64,000 nt of DNA from Craspedostauros australis. Taxonomy: Eukaryota; Bacillariophyta; Bacillariophyceae; Mastogloiales; Achnanthaceae. Positions 60,580-64,000 of this stretch are shown here, piece after piece; the stretch's first letter is position 1, and each line of letters opens with the position of its first letter. A program made the position numbers and the translations under genes. The stretch covers positions 2,207,001 to 2,271,000 of the forward strand of contig JAMXDE010000009.1 of NCBI GenBank assembly GCA_026770025.1, written 5' to 3'. Under the pieces are notes generated by a model. The model made no database searches and was not told the DNA's origin. It saw nothing but the letters and a program-made list of their open reading frames with translations.

Positions 60580-62465
60580 TTAGAAGATCCCGAAAGCCGT
60601 GGTGACAGCAAAGACGAGGAAGAGGGATCCGCCGATGATGCCGATGACTCGCTCCGAGAGGTACTTCGAGAGGGCGGCTCCACCCGAGACGGCAATTCCT
60701 GTCGCGACGGCGTGAGCGCCAATGGCACCGCCAGCAACGCTGAATGGATTCTGTGCTGCGGACAGAGCGATGGTGGAAAGGAAGGATCTGTCACCGAATT
60801 CGGCGGCGAATACGAGTCCGAAGATGCTCAAGGCACGGGCGCTGCGTGTGAAAGTGAATTGAGATGTCGTTGCAGAAGGGAGGGGGGTTTGGTGGGAGTG
60901 GGAAATGTGAGAAGGACCAATTACGAAAGACAGGTATGCATGGCACACAAGGTGACGCAGAAAAAAGCATTCAGAACAACAGCAAGCAAATCCATCCATC
61001 CGCGTATCGGTTGCATCCGCTTACATGAAACTGCCCTGCTTGGACGTGTTGCTGCCTTCGACTTCCTCTTGCGCCTCGGCCAATTCTTCATCCATGACGC
61101 TCTCTTCCATATCGAGCGCCTCCTTGAGGGTCTTGTATCCGAAGAAGGCAAACGCCAAGGCTGCCGCGACATCGTCCAACGGTATACCGTCACCGAGTCC
61201 GGCTGGCACGACGTGGAAGACTTGTCCGATGACGACGGAGATGATGGTCATGACGGCCAGGGCGGCCATGGATCCCACGAACGAGACGAATTTGGAAGTC
61301 TGGACGGCCAGGAGTCCGGCCATGAAGAAGGTCTTATCACCGATCTCGCTGACGAAGACGAGGCTGAAGGCCTGGTAGAATCCGGTCTCGGCGATGCTGG
61401 CGATGAATTTGTTGGTGCTGGCGAGGTCGATGGCATGGCAGGCCGTGGGTGTGAAGGTGATGGCGGCTATCGTCGCGAGGGTGGCGATGATGGAGGCCGG
61501 GGTGGTGAACGCGGTCGTGGCCGGAGCCTTTGGTGGTTGCTGCTTCATTGTGCTGCTCTCATCGGATGAAGACGATTCTGGGGATTGGGCCCATGTTTGT
61601 GTTTTCATGGAATGAGATTTGTGGTAACTGATCTGGTGCTGCGATTGTTGCTTGATGTGCTGCTGGCGTTGCTTTGGTGTTGCAAAGGCAGTTGGTGTGC
61701 GCAGGAGCTGGTTGCTGGCAACGCTGTTGATTGCGAGAATCGTAGATTGTTTGGAGTTGGTGTGATTGATGTCGATGTGATTGACGCAGTTGCAGTTGGT
61801 GTTGTTGACGTTGATGGCGCGGACACGAATCAAGAGAGTGCCACGAGACGATTGATCAATTTGTCACGTTGGTTGTGGAAGGATTGTGACAAGGATGTGA
61901 GGGTCGAGAATGCGGAGACGGCGATGCGGCATTCGCACAAAGAAGCAGATTGTAGAATAGTAGAGTAGACCAATGGCGTGACAATGTGGCGGCGGAAGTC
62001 CGTGTTTGTGAAATGGTTGGATTGATGAATGGAATGAGTTGTTGAGTGCAGAGACGGATGGTCTGAAGGGTAACGGGATGGGCGACCTGTTGGGAACATG
62101 GAGGCATGGGAGGATGCTCTGTTCGTTTATCGTCGTGAATCTTGTGTTACCGAGAGCTGGTCACACGGCACAGGACTATCGCATGTCCATCCGTCTGCTA
62201 CATTCCGCTCCGCACGCATTCTCTGGAAGGCAATCCGTCACTTTTGCTCTCCTCGAAATGAACCTTCGGTTTGCACAGGATGATGCCCGCGGTGCAGAAC
62301 AAGAATCGAACCCAAAGTTGATACAAAGGGAAGTCCTGCGCGCTGACATGCCATGCATCGTGTTGCATGGCGCTGCATTGGATCGCTCACGTACCTGCTG
62401 AAAGCCTCGACGGTGGTGGTTGCCGAAAGCAAGGCAGCAATGAGAGGAAGGCGAAGGCTGAACAT
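60580..62465 (-). CDS. GDT1/TMEM165-family Mn2+/Ca2+:H+ exchanger, probable plastid; 3 exons
   Basis: Two UPF0016 repeats, each with the cation-binding E-x-G-D-K/R-T/S motif: [20 protein letters not shown] and [19 protein letters not shown], with three TM segments around each. Last exon 60841-60580; middle exon ends at 61025 (donor GTAAGC, phase 2). A likely first exon lies at 62465-62395, encoding [23 protein letters not shown] before donor GTACGT; VEA|F is a plastid-type signal cleavage. The middle exon's start is unsure: an acceptor at 61628 gives 311 aa; one near 61733, adding a TPTAFATP string, also fits the phase. Hydrophobic [14 protein letters not shown] before the first repeat could be a thylakoid or envelope signal. 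Plant homologues (PAM71, CMT1) supply manganese to photosystem II; that role here is inferred from the family and leader. Confidence 0.87.
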
Positions 62466-63150
62466 TGTTGTTGTGTTGGTGCGCAAGGAGAGTGGATCGG
62501 ATCGGATCGAATCACAGTCTGTCTGACAGCTATCTATCTATCTTTCCAGAGACTACTCGGCGAAGCTCGTGTGAACTTCTTTGATCGGATACTGGGGATG
62601 TGTTGATGTGAGAATGCGGGTGTGGGCTGTATCCAACACTTCAAGATCGGCCTCCTGTTGACTCCTTGTTGCCGTTTGTTGTCACAACTGTGCTTTGCGG
62701 ATGCTCTCTGCGTGTTGTTCGTGGCTTTCCTTTCTTTGTTGTTTCTGTCTCATCGGCATTTTTCTGCACGCGAAATTGACACCACCATCATCACCACACA
62801 GTGGCAAAACGTTACCAAGAGGGAGTGGTCACCACCACACAAACACAAGTGTCCGGAACTGTTTGTGGAGAACGTTAGTCGAGGTAGTCATAGATACCGA
62901 AATTGTCGAAAATCGGGTTTTGGTGATTCGCGAACACCTGAATGGCACGAAACACATCAACCTCTGTCGCCACCACCAAAGAATGAGCAACAATGATGCG
63001 CTGGAAGTGATCCACAATGATTCAGACTGATGAGATCACTACACCAAAGTATTATACCAAGCTTGGCATAGAATCTTGAACACATTACCTACTCCATAGC
63101 AGAACAGATAATCGCAGAATCGAAAGACAACGAACAGCAGCGGATCGAAC
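62466..63150. other. Divergent intergenic region; no gene recognised
   Basis: 685 bp between the GDT1-type first exon (minus) and the partial gene at the right edge (plus). No domain-bearing frame is seen; a short (CTAT)n run occurs at about 62528-62542. Confidence 0.5.
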
Positions 63151-64000
63151 ATGTCTTCGTTTGGTGGTGGTGGCAGCAGACGCGGTTTCCCGTTTGGCGG
63201 CCACAGCAAGAAGAAGGCACCGCCCAAGAAGCCGCCTTCCACCAAAGCCAACGATAACACCAACACCAACGATAACGACAAGAACGATGTCGCTGCAAAG
63301 ACGAAGGAATTGGGCAATCAAATGGAAGAGCTGCTGGCCATCATGTTGGGAGGTGGCGTTTCTGCTGCTCCTCCTCCAAGTGATGCCAATCGCAACCACG
63401 TTTCTGGAACCTCCTTGGATGCGAAGGTCAACGAGATCCTCGCTGGGATCGGTGCCAAGAAACCAGCTCCGAAACCAACGCCGGTTCAAGTTCGGCCACG
63501 AACACGTTCACAAATGAAGCCCAATGCTCAAGCCACACCAGCAGCTCAGGGCGTTGCGACTCGTTCCCACCGTCCAGTTGTGGAAGATGTGATCGAAGAA
63601 GATACGGACAACTACGACACAGACGATGAGAATGATGTGACCAACGATGATGATGATGATGACCATGGCACGGATGACAGCACACCGTTGGCGTCCAAGA
63701 AACCTCCCTCATCCGCTTCCAACAAGAGGACAACCCGATCGGGAACCAAACGTGATACCAAACCGCAAAAGAAACAAAAGAAGAGCGATGATAGCAAAGC
63801 GGCCGCATCCAAGAAAAAGGAAGAAGAGACACCGAACTACGAACGCTACAAGCACATACCTCTTGGCAAGGCCGGCGCGCAGATGCTGACAACGTTTGGC
63901 GACGGCCCATCGCCGGACCCCAAGACCGTCGAAGCGGCGTTGATGGGTACTCGCAAATGCTTGCAAGTCGCCGTCATGGATGCTCGCGCGTTGCGCCGTG
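63151..64000 (+). CDS. Partial hypothetical protein, acidic/basic low-complexity N-terminus; runs off the window
   Basis: From ATG 63151 the frame is open to the last base (283 codons, no stop). It begins MSSFGGGGSRRGFPFGGHSK with Lys/Pro-rich sequence, then a short hydrophobic helix candidate (GNQMEELLAIMLGGGVS). An acidic block follows (DVTNDDDDDDHGTDD) and basic, possibly nuclear-localising clusters (KPQKKQKKSDD, ASKKKEEE). At residue ~235 a less biased part starts (NYERYKHIPLGKAGAQMLTT, GTRKCLQVAVMDARALRR), presumably the beginning of a folded domain outside the window. I do not recognise it. The composition suggests a nuclear protein. Confidence 0.7.
   Translation, partial: MSSFGGGGSRRGFPFGGHSKKKAPPKKPPSTKANDNTNTNDNDKNDVAAKTKELGNQMEELLAIMLGGGVSAAPPPSDANRNHVSGTSLDAKVNEILAGIGAKKPAPKPTPVQVRPRTRSQMKPNAQATPAAQGVATRSHRPVVEDVIEEDTDNYDTDDENDVTNDDDDDDHGTDDSTPLASKKPPSSASNKRTTRSGTKRDTKPQKKQKKSDDSKAAASKKKEEETPNYERYKHIPLGKAGAQMLTTFGDGPSPDPKTVEAALMGTRKCLQVAVMDARALRR

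Overview
The window is nuclear DNA from a diatom, or a very close relative. The evidence is a silicon-transporter (SIT) reading frame, bipartite plastid-targeting leaders with an aromatic residue at the signal-peptide cleavage site (ASAF type), secreted proteins with many R-X-L processing sites, a diatom-style degenerate reverse transcriptase/RNase H remnant, and GT-AG introns. Genes lie on both strands, are mostly intron-poor and are not in operons. I checked splice models by reading frame: every multi-exon model below sums to a whole number of codons.

Layout. 1-6.4 kb is repeat-rich and gene-poor: a 61-bp palindrome, a decayed retroelement, and a diverged 0.5-kb tandem duplication. 6.5-7.8 kb (minus) holds a conserved diatom-type protein with a signal peptide. 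7.8-10.2 kb is a divergent intergenic region with two arrays (10 and 9 copies) of a 20-bp element. 10.2-11.9 kb is a SIT gene whose 3' third carries about nine single-base insertions. 13.9-21.6 kb holds two tandem paralogues of a very large secreted, modular, acidic protein; a complete miniature LTR element with a target-site duplication sits between them.

22-38 kb: a DPP8/9-like peptidase, a possible one-TM protein, a nine-exon ABCA transporter with an 18-nt microexon, a Got1-type membrane protein with a signal peptide and Asp/Tyr-rich tails, and a UVRAG/Atg14-like protein. 39-46 kb: a four-TM diatom-type protein, two tandem PUFA-type ELO elongases sharing an intron position, and a cyclophilin. 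46-54 kb: an Rrp6-type exosome nuclease, an LRR protein and a disordered protein. 55-62.5 kb: three predicted plastid or plastid-membrane proteins (TraB family, a fused alpha-beta pyruvate dehydrogenase E1, and a GDT1/TMEM165 cation exchanger). In the last two, the signal peptide is on a small separate first exon. A partial nuclear-looking gene runs off the right edge.

Functional themes are silicon uptake next to candidate cell-wall secretory proteins (10-22 kb), lipid transport and elongation (27-45 kb), and plastid carbon and ion metabolism (55-62 kb). Physical proximity is not evidence of co-function in a eukaryote; these links are hypotheses.
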